A model generated the notes under the pieces. That model worked only from the letters and a program-made list of their open reading frames with translations. It had not been told where the DNA came from and made no database searches. This document shows positions 10,101-18,640 of a stretch of DNA of 64,000 nt, one piece after another. The position numbers and the translations under genes are program-made. The DNA comes from Phycisphaeraceae bacterium (GTDB taxonomy: Bacteria; Planctomycetota; Phycisphaerae; Phycisphaerales; UBA1924): contig JAHBXH010000001.1 of assembly GCA_019636555.1 (NCBI GenBank), positions 1,770,928-1,834,927 of the forward strand. Direction: 5' to 3'. Within the stretch, counting starts at the first letter, position 1, and each line of letters opens with the position of its first letter.

Positions 10101-10274
10101 TTCGGCGCTCGCCCCGATGTACGCCGTGTTGATGATGATCGCGCTCGACTCGAGGCGCGGATACTGGCGGACCGGCAGGTTGAAGATCGCCTTCCACCCA
10201 AGGCCCAGGATGATCAGGTTGATCACGAGCGCCAGCACCGGCTTCTTGATAAAGATGTCCGTGAACGGTTTCAT
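7197..10274 (-). CDS. RND-family multidrug efflux transporter, inner-membrane permease
   Basis: 1025 aa, the usual HAE-1 RND length (AcrB/MdtB/MexF-like). It begins MKPFTDIFIKKPVLALVINLII and shows the duplicated 6+6 transmembrane plan with two large periplasmic loops. TM4 carries the proton-relay aspartates in VGLVVDDAIVVVENVERH. It pumps hydrophobic or amphiphilic compounds out of the cell using the proton gradient. It follows the adaptor gene on the same strand after an 81-base gap. No outer-membrane channel (TolC/OprM type) gene is adjacent, so the pump probably uses one encoded elsewhere. Confidence 0.95.
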   Translation of the reverse strand: MKPFTDIFIKKPVLALVINLIILGLGWKAIFNLPVRQYPRLESSAIIINTAYIGASAETVRGFVTTPIEKAVSAIDGIDYIESKSTAGISTVTVRLRLNHSSNAALAEISARLNQVRSELPSNVESPVIEIQRTDKPYATFYISMTTKLMSLPQLNDYMARELQPELQALPGVQRVGIEGPLPLAMRIWLDSDKLDALDITPGEVQTALVRNNFLATVGRTKGKDVQVDLMTDTDLRTADEFRQLIVRERDGTIVRLADIARIELGSEEATGRAGFNREPAIWFSVWPLPSANELEVAQALKEKLAEMQPKLAPGVTMTLAYDGTYYMENAIKEIIHTLIETILIVGLVVFLFMGSLRTVLVPMVAMPISLVGACLAMLAMGFSLNLLTILAIVLAVGLVVDDAIVVVENVERHVREGKTPMQAAILGARELFGPVVAMTITLATVYAPIGFQGGLTGMLFREFAFTLAAAVVISGIVAITLSPVMSAWMVPAGAREGRFQRFVNHQFDALQRVYVRVLAFVLQMRWAVVIAAVLITAAGYPLYMMSRSELAPTEDEGIVFTVVQAAPDASLDYSLKYFDQVGEAFMSLENREFLFQVMQSPTFGFGGIKAVDWSKRNQSTTDMRNEVFPKLMAISGVRAIPALPPPLPGAGQFDVELMVTSTQEAQDMEQYAGMLVGAAFGSGKFLYADTDLKVDLPQTRIVIDRDKVADIGLDLASVGRDLAVLLSGGYTNRFNHEGRSYKVIPQVEDSARMTPESVLNLKVRAADGGQVSVSSFVTLETTAAPRELTRFQQRNSFKIYGIVANGVTKAEALAALEAAAKNVLPAGYALDYAGESRQIKTEGASLASTLGLAIGLIYLVLAAQFGSFRDPLIVLLGSVPLALTGALIFTFLGFTTINIYSQVGLITLVGLVAKNGILIVEFANHVQASGASKFEAAMQAAGTRLRPILMTSAATVFGHFPLVLVSGAGAEARNSIGIVLVTGMTISTLFTLFVVPCIYTLLAGAHKPVQLEPDGMPEPSLSMA

Positions 10275-10355
10275 TCTTCTCTCGATTGCGGCACGAACCG
10301 CGATGGGATCCGAGTCCTGCGTTTATCTCGGCGGGCGGGAGCGGAGACTCACTGG

Positions 10356-11732
10356 TTAGTGTTTGTCGCTGACTTCACTGACGTTCGGGGTCGCCGGAGA
10401 CGCGGGGCTCGCGTCATTCCCCGGCTTGTTCTGAATTCCGGCGTGCGCGGTCGCGCCGCCGGCCGGCTGTTCGCTCCGCGGCGGTATGGCGACGACCATG
10501 GCTCCATCCCTCAGTTTGAACGAGCCACCGGTGACGACTCTCTCGCCGGCCTCTAGCCCGGTCGCGACGACAACCCGATCGCCCATGTTTGCCCCGAGTT
10601 GCACCATTCTCTGATGAGCCACCATGGGGGGCGGTCCCTGCATGGGCGGCGCGCCGGGCGGAGCCGGCGGGATCTTGCTCGGGTCCATCGGCGACACCAC
10701 ATACACGTGGTCGCCGAAGGCGGCGCGTCGCACCGCCGTCGCCGGAATGACGATCGAATCAACCGGTGGCGACACAGGCACTTCGACATCGATAAACATG
10801 CCGGGCTTGAGTTTGTAGCCAGGATTCGGAACGCTGGAGCGCACCCGGACGTTTCGCGTGACCGGATTCACGGTCGCATCGACCGAGACGACGGTGATCT
10901 TCGCGTCGTCGGTACCGAGCAATTTAGACCTTGCCGACACGACCATGCCCGCGGACACACGCTGGGCATATTCCTGAGGCACTGCGAAATCGAGATAGAT
11001 GTCGTCGGTGAGTTCGGTGAGATCCACGATCTTGGTGCCCTCGGCAAGGTATTGGCCGGGGTGGACCGTGCGCATGCCGACTCGTGCCTTGAACGGCGCG
11101 CTCAGGGTTTTCTTTGCGATGATGGTCTCGATCTGTTGCACGCGTGCCGTGGCTTGATCGCGCTCGGCCTTGGCTTTGGCGAGCGACGATTCGGCACGCT
11201 GCTGCGCGGCTTCGGCGCGCTCCACTTCACTCGTCGCCTTGTCGACATCCGATTCCGATACCGAACTTGCAGTCGCCGCGCTCTTGTACCGCTTCAGGGT
11301 CGAGCGCGCGAGGTCCGCCGCCGACTTGGCCATCGTGATTTCAGCTTCCGCGACTTCGATTCCCGACACGGCGAGTCGAACTGTCGCCTTGGCGGCGGCG
11401 AGGTCGGCCTCCTCGGTTGAGGCGTCGAGCTTGACGAGCACCTGACCGGGCTCCACGATGTCCCCTGAATTGAAGTTGACTTCTCTCACGACGCCGACGA
11501 TCTCGTTCGCGAGATTCACGCTCCGGACGGCGATGACCGTGCCCACCAGACGTGAGCGTGGCTGCCACGGAACAGATGTGGCCTCGACCGTTTCGACAGA
11601 TTCGGGCATCGCGAATCCGCCCATGCCTTGGGCGGCGTGAATCTGGCGATACTTCCAGAATGCAAGCCCTCCGCCGACGACGACCAACGTGGCGAGCAGT
11701 CCGACTCCGGCCAAAAACGGTTTCATTCGCAT
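10356..11732 (-). CDS. RND efflux periplasmic adaptor (membrane fusion protein)
   Basis: 458 aa. One N-terminal membrane anchor (KPFLAGVGLLATLVVVGGG), a split lipoyl/barrel-sandwich domain (biotinyl-lipoyl-like VREVNFNSGDIVEPGQVLVK), a long alpha-helical hairpin rich in Ala/Glu/Lys between the two halves, then beta-barrel and membrane-proximal domains and a Pro-rich insert near 380. It bridges the pump to an outer-membrane channel. The open frame extends back to 11966, but AGGAGAAGAAGG about 7 nt before the ATG at 11732 (MRMKPF) decides the start. The upstream part would run through the promoter and into marR. Confidence 0.93.
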   Translation of the reverse strand: MRMKPFLAGVGLLATLVVVGGGLAFWKYRQIHAAQGMGGFAMPESVETVEATSVPWQPRSRLVGTVIAVRSVNLANEIVGVVREVNFNSGDIVEPGQVLVKLDASTEEADLAAAKATVRLAVSGIEVAEAEITMAKSAADLARSTLKRYKSAATASSVSESDVDKATSEVERAEAAQQRAESSLAKAKAERDQATARVQQIETIIAKKTLSAPFKARVGMRTVHPGQYLAEGTKIVDLTELTDDIYLDFAVPQEYAQRVSAGMVVSARSKLLGTDDAKITVVSVDATVNPVTRNVRVRSSVPNPGYKLKPGMFIDVEVPVSPPVDSIVIPATAVRRAAFGDHVYVVSPMDPSKIPPAPPGAPPMQGPPPMVAHQRMVQLGANMGDRVVVATGLEAGERVVTGGSFKLRDGAMVVAIPPRSEQPAGGATAHAGIQNKPGNDASPASPATPNVSEVSDKH

Positions 11733-11810
11733 GACGAACCTTCTTCTCCTGGTCGGCGCGGTGCACCGGGTTGAGTGCACCCCGGGGCGCCCGAACGACC
11801 AACCAAGAAA

Positions 11811-11840
11811 ACGATAGTCTTCAATAGTTGAAGTTGTCAA
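11811..11840 (-). promoter_or_regulatory. Candidate promoter of the RND efflux operon
   Basis: Read on the minus strand: a perfect -35 TTGACA (11840-11835), an 18-nt spacer and a -10-like TATCGT (11816-11811), about 80 nt upstream of the adaptor start. The CTTCAATAGTTGAAG palindrome lies inside the spacer, where a bound repressor would block RNA polymerase. The promoter call rests on consensus match only. Confidence 0.5.
11819..11833. promoter_or_regulatory. Candidate MarR operator palindrome
   Basis: CTTCAA-TAG-TTGAAG is a perfect 6+3+6 inverted repeat in the divergent region between marR and the efflux genes. Its size and AT-rich arms fit MarR dimer sites. It sits in the spacer of the efflux promoter and overlaps the candidate -35 of marR, so one bound dimer could repress both directions. 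Confidence 0.55.
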
Positions 11841-11856
11841 GTGTTTCGGGTAAGAT
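11828..11856 (+). promoter_or_regulatory. Candidate marR promoter giving a leaderless transcript
   Basis: TTGAAG (11828-11833), a 17-nt spacer and TAAGAT (11851-11856). Transcription would begin about 11862-11865, at or beside the ATG at 11865, leaving no room for a ribosome-binding site. The alternative GTG at 11841 would lie inside the promoter. Confidence 0.4.
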
Positions 11857-11864
11857 GTGCCCCT

Positions 11865-12329
11865 ATGGGCGTTTGCAAGATTCCCAAACCCAAGGATCCG
11901 GTTGCCGCGGCACGTGCGGAAGTGGTGGAGTTGCTTTTCTCGTATGTCGAGCGACTTCGAGCTCACTTCGAGTCGGTGGCCGCCGCGCGAGAATTGACGG
12001 CGGTCCAGGCCAAGGTGCTGATGTTTCTGGGGGACGCGGAGCCGATGCGATGCATCGCCGATAATCTGGGTTGCGATCCCTCGAACATCACGGGCGTAGT
12101 CGATCGACTGCAGGATCGCGGGTTGTTGACCCGCTCTGAGGATCCGAAGGATCGGCGCGTCAAAATCTTACATGTGACGCCGGCCGGAAAGAAACTGCGC
12201 GAGGTCATCGGCTCTGAATTGTTCCGTGACGTGCCTGGGATGAACATGCTTTCACGATCGCAGGTCGCCGACTTGCGCAATCTTCTTTCCAGCTTGTGCT
12301 CGGACGCCCCCGTCAATCAATCGATCTGA
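11865..12329 (+). CDS. MarR-family transcriptional repressor
   Basis: 154 aa from MGVCKIPKPKD. Winged-helix core: ELTAVQAKVLMFLG, recognition region CDPSNITGVVDRLQDRGLL, and the wing RSEDPKDRRVKILHVTPAG, which carries the classical D-x-R-x-x-R-like MarR signature. Divergently transcribed from the RND adaptor and pump, with a palindromic site between them, so the likely role is ligand-released repression of the pump and of itself. An in-frame GTG at 11841 would add 8 residues, but it lies within the likely promoter. Confidence 0.9.
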   Translation: MGVCKIPKPKDPVAAARAEVVELLFSYVERLRAHFESVAAARELTAVQAKVLMFLGDAEPMRCIADNLGCDPSNITGVVDRLQDRGLLTRSEDPKDRRVKILHVTPAGKKLREVIGSELFRDVPGMNMLSRSQVADLRNLLSSLCSDAPVNQSI

Positions 12330-12748
12330 AACAAGGCAGCGATTGTCGGATGTGGAACCGGCATTTCCGTTTGGCTCAAAGTGCATCGAGAGCCTGTGAA
12401 CGCGGCGCCCGGTCGGTTCTGCGAGCAAGAGGATCCGGTCGGAATCCCGGGTGCACCGGCTGAAACGCGGAGCATTCCAAACCCGCCGATCCTTCGGGGG
12501 GCTGATCGGCGGATTGCAAAAAGCCTGTAAACAATGGAACGATTGGTCGCGCTGCCGCATCCAACGGGTTCGAGGCGCGGAAGCACGTTGGTAGCGGAAA
12601 CTCGAGCTGCATGATTCGCAGGGTGTTCCGGCAAGTTTGTTCGGGCACGCGCGAATCAGAGCCTCCGGCCGGAAATCGCAACTGTTCGCTTCTTCTCCGG
12701 AATGCTGGCAAGAATGATCCCGATTCTCTCAACTTCAAGGAGATCCGA
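12330..12748. other. Intergenic stretch without recognisable gene
   Basis: 419 bases after marR. No open frame here has a good start or a family resemblance. The right end carries the strong AAGGAGATCC ribosome-binding site of the DUF2911 gene. I see no terminator with a clear T-tract. Confidence 0.4.
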
Positions 12749-13342
12749 ATGAAACACTGGAAGCCGATCGTGTCCACTTTGGCGCTTTCGATGGTTGTCG
12801 CATTGCCCTTGATGGCGCAGCCCGGCGGTTCGACTCCCGCGCCCAAGCCGGCCACAAAGGCGCCGGCCCGCGTCAGCCCGGGCGAAGTGACGAGCACGGT
12901 TGTCGATGGCAATCGCGTGACGCTGGTCTACAGCCGCCCGTACACGAAGGACCCCAAGACCGGCGCCGCCCGCAAGATCTGGGGCGGGTTGGTCCCCTAC
13001 GGACAGGTTTGGCGCGCGGGCGCGAACGAGGCGACGCTTTTGATCACGCAGCAACCGATCGAGATCGGCGGCGCGACCGTGCCGGCCGGCGCGTATTCGC
13101 TCTTCATGCTGCCGGTTGAGGGTGGCCCTTCGAAGCTGATCATCAACAAGCAGATCGGCCAGTGGGGCAGCCAGTACGATGACAAGCAGGATCTCGCCCG
13201 CGTCGATCTCGTGCAATCCGCAACCCCGGAGTCTGTTGATCAATTCACAATGCGGGTAGCGAAAGAAGCCGCCGGCGGGGGAACTCTCACTCTCGCGTGG
13301 GAAAACCTGCAGTTCACGGTTCCGTACTCGGTCAAGAAATAG
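12749..13342 (+). CDS. Exported DUF2911-family protein
   Basis: 197 aa with a signal peptide (basic start MKHWK, hydrophobic core LALSMVVALPLMA, cleavage about AQP). The mature part has the DUF2911 pattern: ...VTLVYSRPYTKDP..., KIWGGLVPYGQVWRAGANEAT, then PAGAYSLFMLP and W...YDDKQDLARV. This family is common in Bacteroidetes and planctomycetes, is secreted, and has no established biochemical role. The start is fixed by AAGGAG 7 nt upstream. It precedes the secreted LmbE-type protein gene by about 100 bases, and they may or may not share a transcript. Confidence 0.9.
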   Translation: MKHWKPIVSTLALSMVVALPLMAQPGGSTPAPKPATKAPARVSPGEVTSTVVDGNRVTLVYSRPYTKDPKTGAARKIWGGLVPYGQVWRAGANEATLLITQQPIEIGGATVPAGAYSLFMLPVEGGPSKLIINKQIGQWGSQYDDKQDLARVDLVQSATPESVDQFTMRVAKEAAGGGTLTLAWENLQFTVPYSVKK

Positions 13343-13444
13343 CAGCGTGCACGGCGACTTCTCGGAGCCACGTTTTTCGATCGCGTTGATTTGTCACGAC
13401 CTGCGCCGGCCGCGCCGGCGGTTGATCCCACGCGGATTTCAGAA

Positions 13445-15949
13445 ATGAACACACCGCATCAATCGCCGACGTGGCTGGCTTGTCTATTCATCTTTTCTTT
13501 AATCGCGGGCGCCGCGTTCGGGCGCGCGCCCGATCTCCCGGAAAAGGAGGCGGCACCGGGCGCTGCGATCGGCCACGACTTGGAGGCGTTCGGAAAGTGC
13601 GCCACGGTTCTCTATGTTGCGGCGCACCCGGACGATGAGAACACGCAGCTCATCACCTATTTCTCGCAGGGGCGGGGCTTTCGGACCGCGTATCTCTCGG
13701 TGACGCGGGGCGACGGCGGGCAGAACGTGCTCGGTCCGGAATTCGGCGATGAACTCGGCGTGATCCGCACGCAGGAACTGCTCGAAGCGCGCAAAGTCGA
13801 CGGCGGCAGACAGTTCTTCACGCGCGCCATCGACTTCGGGTTTTCGAAAGATCCGAATGAGACGCTGAGCATCTGGGATCGCAAGGCCGTGCTGGGCGAC
13901 ATGGTGCGGGTGATCCGCGAATTCCGGCCGGATGTGATCATCACGCGTTTTTCGCCCGAACCGAGCCGCACGCACGGACATCACACGGCGTCCGCGATGC
14001 TGACGGTCGAGGCGTTCAAATTGGCGGGCGATCCGAGCGCGTATCCGGAACAACTCGGCGAACTCAAGCCGTGGCAGCCGAAGCGGATTCTGCACAACGG
14101 CCGATCGGGGGGCGGCGAGTCTCCGGTCGGCGCTTTCAGCATCGACATCAGCGGCGCGGATGCGGTCACCGGGCATTCGTTCGACGAGATTGCGGCGAAG
14201 AGCCGCTCCATGCACCAATCGCAGGGCTTCGCGGGATTCACGGGATTCGGTTCGCGCGGTGCCGCGGGTGCGCGAATGGAGACGTTCTTGCCCTTGGGTG
14301 GAGAGCCGGCGGCCAAGGATCCATTCGACGGGATCGACACGACATGGGCGCGATATCCGGGAGGCGAGGGGGTTGCGAAGTCGGTTGCAGATGCGATCGC
14401 GGGATTTCGCGCCGATGATCCGGCGGCGAGCATTCCGGCGCTTCTTGCGATTCGTTCAAAGGCCGCTGCGCTCCCGAGCGACCCGGTGATCGCGGACAAG
14501 CGCGAGCAACTCGATCGGATCATCGCCGAGTGCGCGGGCATTCGAGTCCGCACCGAGATCGCAAATCCCGAAGTTTGTCCGGGCGAAACGATGGCGTTGC
14601 AGGTGTCTGCCGCGGCGAGCGCGCCCGTTCGATGGGTTGCGGTGCGGTTTCCGGCGACGGATCGCGACGAAGTTGTGAATGCGGATCTCTCTTCCACTTT
14701 CACGCGGCGTTCGTTGAGCGCGGAATTGCCGCCGACCGCGCCGCTGACACAGCCGTATTGGCTGAGAGAGACCGCTTCGGCGGGGATCGCACAGGTCTCC
14801 GATGCAATGCTCATCGGCCGAGCGGAAAACCCGCCGGTGTTCCCGGTTGAATATGTGTTTGAAATCGCGGGACAAGGGCTGGTCGTTCGCGACGTGCCGG
14901 CGAAAGCCATTTCGGCAGGCGACGGCGCGATTTCGCGGGAAGAACTCGTGGTCGTGCCGCCGGTTTCGCTCTCGTTCAAGTCGGATATTCGTTTGTTCGC
15001 TCCCGGAGAGCAACGCGCGGTGGAAGTGGAGGTGCTCGCGGCACGGCCGCAGATTTCTGGAACGGTTTCGCTGGAGGTACCCGCCGGCTGGAGCGTTTCT
15101 CCTGCCCCGCTTCCGCTAAAGCTCGTGCAGGCGGGCGATCGAAAAGCGTATGAATTTCAAGTCACAGCGCCCGGCGCGAGCGCGCCGGTTGATTTCGGAG
15201 TCAGAGCGGAAGTTGCGGGGCGCGAATATGGCACGCGCCGGATCGACATTCGCTATCCGCACATACCGCGGCAGGTGCTTCAGCCGCCGGCGCGGCTTCG
15301 CGCGGTCTGCCTCGATCTCAAGACCGCGGGACATCGCATCGGGTACGTTCCGGGCGCGGGTGATAGCGTCGCCGAATGTCTCGAGCAGATGGGGTTTGAG
15401 GTGACGACGCTCACTGGCGAGGATCTCACGCCGGAGAAGTTGAAAGGTCTTGATGCGGTGGTGATCGGCGTTCGCGCGTTCAACGTACGGAATGATCTGA
15501 GCGCGGGTCTACCGGCGCTCTTTGCGTTTGCGGAGGCTGGCGGCACGGTCGTCGTGCAGTACAACCGGCCGAACGGGATCCAAAGTGGCGCCGTTGCGCC
15601 GTTCAACCTTCAGATCTCTTCTGATCGCGTGACGGATGAAAACGCGCCGGTGACTTTGCTTGCGCCCGAGCATTCGGTGCTGAACACGCCGAACAAGATT
15701 TTGGCAAAGGACTTTGAAGGCTGGGTGCAAGAGCGGGGGCTGTATTTCCCGAATCAGTGGGACGAGCGATTTGTGCCGCTGATCGCGTGTTCTGATCCGG
15801 GGGAAGCGCCGCTGAAAGGCGGGCTGCTCGTAGCGCCGTACGGAAAAGGGCGGTACATCTACACGGGGCTGGCATGGTTCCGTGAGCTTCCAGCCGGGGT
15901 GCCGGGGGCGTATCGACTCTTCGCCAATCTCGTGGCACCCAGCGAATGA
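13445..15949 (+). CDS. Secreted PIG-L/LmbE-type deacetylase with C-terminal glutamine-amidotransferase-like domain
   Basis: 834 aa with a signal peptide (WLACLFIFSLIAGAAFG). The N-terminal PIG-L fold carries the zinc motif AAHPDDEN and the later HGHH. These enzymes remove acyl groups from GlcNAc-type substrates. A beta-sandwich middle region (NEW3-like) and a C-terminal class-I-amidotransferase/ThuA-like domain (about 620-834) follow. The start at 13445 gives a clean signal peptide; a start at 13391 would add 18 unlikely residues. It overlaps the next small gene by ATGA. Large LmbE proteins of this type beside a sodium symporter and bshB occur in other phyla (family knowledge), which suggests a role outside the membrane on thiol-glycoside or glycan conjugates. 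Confidence 0.88.
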   Translation: MNTPHQSPTWLACLFIFSLIAGAAFGRAPDLPEKEAAPGAAIGHDLEAFGKCATVLYVAAHPDDENTQLITYFSQGRGFRTAYLSVTRGDGGQNVLGPEFGDELGVIRTQELLEARKVDGGRQFFTRAIDFGFSKDPNETLSIWDRKAVLGDMVRVIREFRPDVIITRFSPEPSRTHGHHTASAMLTVEAFKLAGDPSAYPEQLGELKPWQPKRILHNGRSGGGESPVGAFSIDISGADAVTGHSFDEIAAKSRSMHQSQGFAGFTGFGSRGAAGARMETFLPLGGEPAAKDPFDGIDTTWARYPGGEGVAKSVADAIAGFRADDPAASIPALLAIRSKAAALPSDPVIADKREQLDRIIAECAGIRVRTEIANPEVCPGETMALQVSAAASAPVRWVAVRFPATDRDEVVNADLSSTFTRRSLSAELPPTAPLTQPYWLRETASAGIAQVSDAMLIGRAENPPVFPVEYVFEIAGQGLVVRDVPAKAISAGDGAISREELVVVPPVSLSFKSDIRLFAPGEQRAVEVEVLAARPQISGTVSLEVPAGWSVSPAPLPLKLVQAGDRKAYEFQVTAPGASAPVDFGVRAEVAGREYGTRRIDIRYPHIPRQVLQPPARLRAVCLDLKTAGHRIGYVPGAGDSVAECLEQMGFEVTTLTGEDLTPEKLKGLDAVVIGVRAFNVRNDLSAGLPALFAFAEAGGTVVVQYNRPNGIQSGAVAPFNLQISSDRVTDENAPVTLLAPEHSVLNTPNKILAKDFEGWVQERGLYFPNQWDERFVPLIACSDPGEAPLKGGLLVAPYGKGRYIYTGLAWFRELPAGVPGAYRLFANLVAPSE

Positions 15950-16119
15950 ACCGAAACCCGTCTGAAAACCACGCGGCGCCGAGCCCGAACCCGGCCGACG
16001 ATGAACTGGCGACTGGCTTGCCTCTGCTTGGCAGTTGGCGAGCGGTTTACATCTTGGTGACCGCGTGTTTTGTGTTCTGGGTTGCGATCCTTGCCCTTCT
16101 GCCGCGGGTGTTCTCTTGA
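15946..16119 (+). CDS. 57-aa single-span membrane protein, probable small partner of the adjacent symporter
   Basis: Begins at an ATG overlapping the LmbE-type stop (ATGA) and ends in a TTGA overlap with the symporter start. Layout: a polar Pro/Asn-rich N-terminus of about 28 residues, then one membrane helix (VYILVTACFVFWVAILALL) preceded by GSWRAVY. Several sodium/solute and neurotransmitter-type symporters have such small one-span accessory subunits encoded directly upstream. The position and overlaps argue that this is a real gene. The exact family is not recognised. Confidence 0.6.
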   Translation: MNRNPSENHAAPSPNPADDELATGLPLLGSWRAVYILVTACFVFWVAILALLPRVFS

Positions 16120-17849
16120 ACGCGCTCGATTACGCGGTGCTGCTGATCTCGATCCTGAGCATCGCGGCATACGGCATCTGGCGCACGCGGGGCAAGCGGA
16201 GCCTTGAAACGTACATTCAGGGAAGCGGCAAATCCTCGTGGCTGATCATCGGGATTTCGGTGATGGCGACGCAGGCGAGCGCGATCACGTTTCTCTCGAC
16301 ACCCGGCCAAGGCTTCGAGAGCGGACTTGGCTTTGTGCAGAATTACTTCGGTGCGCCGTTCGCGCTCATGATCATCGCAGCGATCTTTCTGCCCTTGTTC
16401 CGGCGGCTGAATGTGTACACGGCGTATGAGTTTCTGGGGAAGCGGTTCGACGCGAAGACTCGCTTGCTCGGCGCCGGGCTGTTTCTGCTGCAACGGGGGC
16501 TTGGCGCGGGGATCACGATCTATGCGCCGGCGATCGTGCTTTCGACGGTGTTCGGCTGGCCGCTCGATCTCACCATCATTTCGAGCGGGCTGGTGGTGAT
16601 CATCTATACCGTCGTGGGCGGCAGCGAAGCGGTGAGTCTGACGCAGAAGTATCAGTTCGCCGTCATCTTCGCGGGGATGATCGCGGCGTTTGTCGTTTTG
16701 ATTTGGAAGCTGCCCGCGGGAATCGGCTTTCGGGGCGCAATGAATGTCGCGGGCGGGCTCAATCGTCTGAACGCGGTCGATTTCTCGCCGAGTATCCAGA
16801 GCCGATACACGTTCTGGTCGGGGACGATCGGCGGATTGTTCCTGGCGCTCTCGTACTTTGGGACGGACCAGTCGCAGGTGCAGCGGTATTTGTCGTCGGG
16901 CTCGCTGCGCGAAAGCCGGCTCGGGCTGATGTTCAACGCGGTGTTCAAGATTCCGATGCAGTTCGGGATTCTGCTGCTGGGCGCGATGCTGTTTTCGTTC
17001 TATCAATTCGAGAAGCCTCCGGTCTATTTCAACCAGGCCGCGTGGTCGGAGCGCATGGCGGCGGACGGCTCGGCGGCGTATCAACAACTCGAGAGCGACT
17101 TCGCGGCGGTTCACGCGCAGAAGCGTGAAGCGATTCAGCGCTGGATCGCGGCCGAGCGGGATGGAAACGCGGATGGCGCTGCCGCGGCACGCGAACGGGC
17201 GCAGGAATTGCAGCAGCGAAGCGAGGAGATTCGCGCGCGAGCGAAGGCGGCGGTGGGGGGCGAGCTGAAATCCGGCGACGAAGGCAAGGGCGGAAAGCCG
17301 GTGAGCGACGCCGACTATGTATTTATCACGTTTATTCTCGGGTATCTGCCGCACGGTCTGATCGGGTTGCTTGTCGCGGCATTCTTTGCGGCGACGCTGT
17401 CATCGAAATCGGCGGAGCTGAACGCGCTGGCGTCGACTTCGACGATCGATGTGTATCGCAATCTTGTGTCGCGCGGCGCGAGCGATGCGCATTATGTGAT
17501 GGCGTCGCGGGTGTTGACGGTGTTCTGGGGGATGGTGGCGATCGGGTTCGCGCTCTTCGCGCGGCTCGCGGAAAACCTGATCCAGGCGCTCAACATCGTC
17601 GGATCGATTTTTTATGGTCCGGTGCTGACGCTGTTTCTCGTGGCGTTCTTTCTGAAGTGGATCGGCGGGACGGCGGTCTTCTGGGCGGCGATCGGGGCGC
17701 AGTTGCTGGTGATCGCGCTTTATTTCACGCTGGACATCAGCTATCTCTGGTACAACTTCATCGGACCGGGCGCCTGCATCTTGCTTGCGATCGTGTTGCA
17801 GACCGTGCTGCCGCGGCAGCCGAAGAACGTGGGAGCGAATGCCGCATGA
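16116..17849 (+). CDS. Sodium:solute symporter (SSS family)
   Basis: 577 aa from a TTG that overlaps the preceding stop. SSS features: NALDYAVLLISILSIAAYG first helix, TQASAITFLSTPGQGFESGLGFVQNY, and GGSEAVSLTQKYQF; about 13 membrane helices in all. An unusual soluble, Ala/Glu/Arg-rich insert of about 90 residues (roughly 305-395) sits between transmembrane helices. It takes up an organic solute with Na+; substrate unknown. TTG is chosen because the frame opens just after the small gene and no ATG occurs before the first helix; a longer frame to 16035 overlaps that gene heavily. It overlaps the BshC-like gene by ATGA, so uptake is linked to bacillithiol synthesis genes. Confidence 0.88.
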   Translation: MNALDYAVLLISILSIAAYGIWRTRGKRSLETYIQGSGKSSWLIIGISVMATQASAITFLSTPGQGFESGLGFVQNYFGAPFALMIIAAIFLPLFRRLNVYTAYEFLGKRFDAKTRLLGAGLFLLQRGLGAGITIYAPAIVLSTVFGWPLDLTIISSGLVVIIYTVVGGSEAVSLTQKYQFAVIFAGMIAAFVVLIWKLPAGIGFRGAMNVAGGLNRLNAVDFSPSIQSRYTFWSGTIGGLFLALSYFGTDQSQVQRYLSSGSLRESRLGLMFNAVFKIPMQFGILLLGAMLFSFYQFEKPPVYFNQAAWSERMAADGSAAYQQLESDFAAVHAQKREAIQRWIAAERDGNADGAAAARERAQELQQRSEEIRARAKAAVGGELKSGDEGKGGKPVSDADYVFITFILGYLPHGLIGLLVAAFFAATLSSKSAELNALASTSTIDVYRNLVSRGASDAHYVMASRVLTVFWGMVAIGFALFARLAENLIQALNIVGSIFYGPVLTLFLVAFFLKWIGGTAVFWAAIGAQLLVIALYFTLDISYLWYNFIGPGACILLAIVLQTVLPRQPKNVGANAA

Positions 17850-18640
17850 GTCAATCACCGGTCATCTGCTTCGGTCAGCAGCCGTGCGGCTTTTTCCCGC
17901 GCCGGTTTCTTGTCGCCAAGTTGCGGACGGCGAGAAAGCTGCAGGCGGAAATCGGGGGCGAGATCGTTTTCTTCTATCACGACAGCGATCATGACCCGCG
18001 CGAGACGCAGACGACGCTGCACCACCACAAAACGGGCGAACCGACGACGCTGAATTTCGCGTTCGAGAACAAGGTGCAGCGGAAGTACACGCCGTTTTAT
18101 CTGAAGCGTGTCGTTGCGGAGTGGCACGCGAAAACACTGCGGCAAATGCCGTCGTTCGATGCGAAGGTGTGGCTCGAGGAGTTCCGCACGCTGCCCATGA
18201 CGAACATCGCGGACTATTGCCTCGAGATGTACCGACGGATGGGGATGCTCAAGGGCGTGCGTGTGGCGCGGTCGGGCGATCCGGAGTTTCGGAAGGCGGC
18301 GTGCGATGTGGGCGAGTTTTACGCGGATGTGCCGTATGAGGGCGAGATCGTGCGGGCGCGTGTGATGGAAGAGGCAGGGGGCAAGCGCGTGCTGCAGTTG
18401 CACCAGGGGGGTGATTCGTTTCTGACGATTCCCGCGCCCGCATCGATTTCGAAAGAACAGATCAGTCCGGCTCGCGATACACGGCTTCGCTGGATGAATT
18501 CCGTGCTGCACTGCACGCACTATGTGTGCGGCGCGGGCGAACAGGCGTATCTGAAGAAAGAAGAGGCGCCCGAAACTGCCTTTGTCAACAGGGAGCCGAT
18601 CGAGCGATCCGATGATGCCTACACCGAAAAAACCATCTGA
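17846..18640 (+). CDS. Short BshC-like protein (candidate bacillithiol cysteine-adding enzyme)
   Basis: 264 aa, about half the ~540 aa of canonical BshC. The N-terminus ICFGQQPCGFF followed by a helix and VFFYHDSDHDPRE parallels the BshC pattern G-Q-Q ... E-D-H-D of the nucleotidyltransferase-like core. Near the C-terminus ISPARD...HYVCGAGEQAY parallels the BshC pattern SPN-x-L-L-R ... Y-V-G-G-P-x-E-x-A-Y. The long helical coiled-coil part of BshC is missing. Genes for BshB1 and BshA follow immediately, and no full-length bshC is in the window. The resemblance is by motif only; it could also be a core-fold paralogue with another role. ATGA overlap with the symporter gene. Confidence 0.6.
   Translation: MSQSPVICFGQQPCGFFPRRFLVAKLRTARKLQAEIGGEIVFFYHDSDHDPRETQTTLHHHKTGEPTTLNFAFENKVQRKYTPFYLKRVVAEWHAKTLRQMPSFDAKVWLEEFRTLPMTNIADYCLEMYRRMGMLKGVRVARSGDPEFRKAACDVGEFYADVPYEGEIVRARVMEEAGGKRVLQLHQGGDSFLTIPAPASISKEQISPARDTRLRWMNSVLHCTHYVCGAGEQAYLKKEEAPETAFVNREPIERSDDAYTEKTI

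Noticed and set aside
16047..17354. 435-codon open frame antisense to the symporter
   Set aside because: Arg/Glu/His-rich shadow of a clear membrane transporter.
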